Assembly (NCBI RefSeq): GCF_018424685.1
Contig: NZ_QTKX01000003.1
Span: forward strand, 310,001 to 374,000
Origin: Mesobacillus boroniphilus
GTDB taxonomy: Bacteria > Bacillota > Bacilli > Bacillales > Cytobacillaceae
Direction of reading: 5' to 3'
Length of the DNA stretch: 64,000 nt
Shown here: positions 62,298 to 64,000 of the stretch, one piece after another
Layout: the number at the start of each line of letters is the position of its first letter
How positions within the stretch are numbered: the first letter of the stretch is position 1
Notes under the pieces: generated by a model
The model's input: only the letters and a program-made list of their open reading frames with translations
Told to the model about the DNA's origin: nothing
Database searches by the model: none
Made by a program: the position numbers and the translations under genes

Positions 62298-64000
62298 ATG
62301 ATACGGAGATTTTTTACTTATTACCGCCCTCATAGGCGGTTATTTATCATTGATTTCAGCAGCGCGGTAATCGTTGCTTTGCTGGAGCTTGCTTTCCCGC
62401 TTGCTGTGCAATGGTTCATTGATACGCTGCTTCCAGGCGGGAACTGGAATATGATTGTCAGCGTAAGCATCGGCTTGCTGTTGTTGTACATCATCAGCAC
62501 ATTGCTTCAGTTCATCGTCAATTACTGGGGGCACAAGCTTGGGATCAATATTGAAACAGACATGAGGCAGCAGCTGTTCCAGCATGTGCAGAAGCAATCG
62601 TTTCGCTTTTTCGATAATACGAAGACCGGACACATCATGAGCCGGATTACTAATGATCTTTTTGATCTGGGCGAGCTGGCACACCATGGACCGGAGGATT
62701 TATTCATTGCGGTGATGACATTCGTCGGAGCGTTCTGGATCATGCTGACGATTAACGTCAATCTGGCATTGACTACGATGATTATCGTACCGTTTCTGAT
62801 TTGGCTGATTACCTATTCCAACCTCAAAATGAATGCAGCGTGGAAAAATATGTACACGGATATCGCCGATGTGAATGCCAGGGTTGAAGACAGCGTGTCT
62901 GGAATCCGGGTTGTCCAATCTTTTACAAATGAAGATTTTGAGATTAAGAGATTCACTAAGAATAACCGCAAGTTCCGTCGTGCTAAATTGACTGCCTATA
63001 AGGTGATGTCCTTCAGTTCATCTGGTATTTATATGCTGACAAGGCTGATTATCCTTGTCGTCCTTGTATATGGGGCGTGGCTGAGCTTTAATGGCAGTTT
63101 GAGTTATGGAGAACTAGTCGGGTTCGTCCTGTATGTGAACGTACTTTTCAAACCGATTGATAAAATCAGTGCGATTCTGGAATTGTATCCAAAAGGAATG
63201 GCGGGTTTTAAACGCTTTACCGAGCTGATGGACCAGAGTCCCGATGTCGTTGACCAGGAAGATGCAATTGACGTCCCAAGTTTGAAAGGGAACATCCAAT
63301 TCAAGGATGTCACGTTCAGCTATGACCAGAATAAACCGGTCCTAGAAGGAATAGATTTACATATCCGTAATGGTGAAACAGTCGCGTTCGTCGGACCTTC
63401 CGGTGCAGGGAAAACGACGATTTGTTCATTGATTCCTCGCTTTTACGATGTAAATAACGGCAGGATCACGATCGATGGCATCGATATCCGCGAAATGACC
63501 AAGAAATCGCTTCGTTCACAAATCGGTATTGTCCAGCAGGATGTGTTCCTTTTTACAGGGACCTTACGTGAGAATATTGCCTATGGCTCCCTTGGGGCAA
63601 CTCATGAGGATATCGTCAGAGCCGCCAGGCAGGCACATCTTGAAGACTTCATCGCTGCCTTGCCTGATGGCTATGAAACACAGATTGGAGAACGCGGCCT
63701 GAAGCTTTCTGGTGGACAGAAACAGCGGATTGCGATTGCGCGTATGTTCCTGAAGAATCCGCCAATCCTGATTCTCGATGAAGCGACTTCTGCACTTGAT
63801 ACCGAGACAGAAAGAATCATCCAGAAAGCGCTAGCGGAGCTGTCCAAGAACCGGACGACACTTGTAATCGCACACAGGCTGGCAACAATCAGAAGCGCCG
63901 ACAGGATTGTCGTCGTAACCGAGGACGGAATTGCCGAAGAAGGCAGCCATGATGAGCTGATTGAACAGGGAGGCATCTTCGCGAATCTGCATAAAGTACA
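62298..64000 (+). CDS. ABC transporter, fused permease/ATPase (multidrug or lipid type), partial
   Basis: 568 codons are visible; the gene runs off the right edge. Six membrane segments (about 15-310) are followed by an ATPase: Walker A GPSGAGKTT (about 367), Q-loop, signature LSGGQKQ (about 472) and Walker B ILILDEATSAL (about 492), with His switch IAHRL. This is the half-transporter layout of Sav1866/YgaD-type exporters. AAAGGAGATACTGAG fixes the start. Only the last few residues appear to be missing. Confidence 0.92.
   Translation, partial: MIRRFFTYYRPHRRLFIIDFSSAVIVALLELAFPLAVQWFIDTLLPGGNWNMIVSVSIGLLLLYIISTLLQFIVNYWGHKLGINIETDMRQQLFQHVQKQSFRFFDNTKTGHIMSRITNDLFDLGELAHHGPEDLFIAVMTFVGAFWIMLTINVNLALTTMIIVPFLIWLITYSNLKMNAAWKNMYTDIADVNARVEDSVSGIRVVQSFTNEDFEIKRFTKNNRKFRRAKLTAYKVMSFSSSGIYMLTRLIILVVLVYGAWLSFNGSLSYGELVGFVLYVNVLFKPIDKISAILELYPKGMAGFKRFTELMDQSPDVVDQEDAIDVPSLKGNIQFKDVTFSYDQNKPVLEGIDLHIRNGETVAFVGPSGAGKTTICSLIPRFYDVNNGRITIDGIDIREMTKKSLRSQIGIVQQDVFLFTGTLRENIAYGSLGATHEDIVRAARQAHLEDFIAALPDGYETQIGERGLKLSGGQKQRIAIARMFLKNPPILILDEATSALDTETERIIQKALAELSKNRTTLVIAHRLATIRSADRIVVVTEDGIAEEGSHDELIEQGGIFANLHKV

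Overview
The window looks like chromosomal DNA of a low-to-moderate GC, Gram-positive, endospore-former-type Bacillaceae (Bacillus/Mesobacillus-like; genus inferred, not proven). Support: nearly every gene has a strong AGGAGG-type ribosome binding site, TTG/GTG starts are frequent, and the regulation follows Bacillus subtilis practice: a GntR operator, CcpA-type cre sites, a lysine riboswitch, a GlpP-type antitermination leader, an MntR box and a SigD-type chemoreceptor promoter. I saw no rRNA, tRNA, phage, transposase or CRISPR array.

Layout. 0-5.5 kb: the first codons of a probable gntR leaving the left edge, a 52-bp tandem repeat array, a NERD-domain protein, a lysine riboswitch in front of an amidohydrolase, and a chemoreceptor. 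5.5-12.5 kb: a tiny Gly/Tyr-rich protein, an alpha/beta hydrolase and a very large secreted amylopullulanase with two GH13 catalytic domains. 12.9-17.4 kb: one operon (isochorismatase-like hydrolase, complete TRAP transporter, esterase) behind a leader hairpin. 17.6-25.7 kb: small accessory genes: MpsC/DUF2294, arylamine N-acetyltransferase, EcsC, an SgrR-like regulator divergent from an MFS exporter, a degraded patch with a VbhA-like antitoxin but no Fic toxin, a GNAT and a prolyl hydroxylase. 25.9-37.3 kb: transporters (AbgT, Ca/Na antiporter, peptide POT), a Nudix-GNAT fusion, a coiled-coil protein, a P-loop kinase-like protein and an amidase. 37.4-43.2 kb: a hypothetical protein, a zinc-type CDF, glpD and glpP, a TspO-like protein and a soluble PAS chemoreceptor. 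43.6-53.4 kb: an RNase J1-like enzyme, SulP plus universal stress protein, an LtaS-type synthase, a manganese-type CDF with an MntR box, a Trm11-like methyltransferase and the DbpA helicase, the last two bracketed by a Bacillus dispersed repeat. 53.8-64 kb: a small protein with a palindromic promoter, an HTH/VWA divergent pair, a zinc-ribbon DUF4352 protein, a secreted protein of eight exact 28-residue repeats next to a two-component system, a UvrC/Cho-like nuclease, proC and the start of an ABC exporter.

Most promising for follow-up: (1) lysine riboswitch control of an amidohydrolase; (2) the eight-repeat secreted protein with OmpR-type direct repeats upstream and its adjacent two-component system; (3) three dispersed repeat arrays of different sequence that all share an exact 52-bp period; (4) the VbhA-like antitoxin lacking the inhibitory glutamate and any Fic partner; (5) a candidate small RNA carrying a perfect 20-bp palindrome between convergent genes at 37.3-37.4 kb; (6) the TRAP/isochorismatase/esterase operon with its leader hairpin. 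All identifications come from reading motifs; no database search was run.
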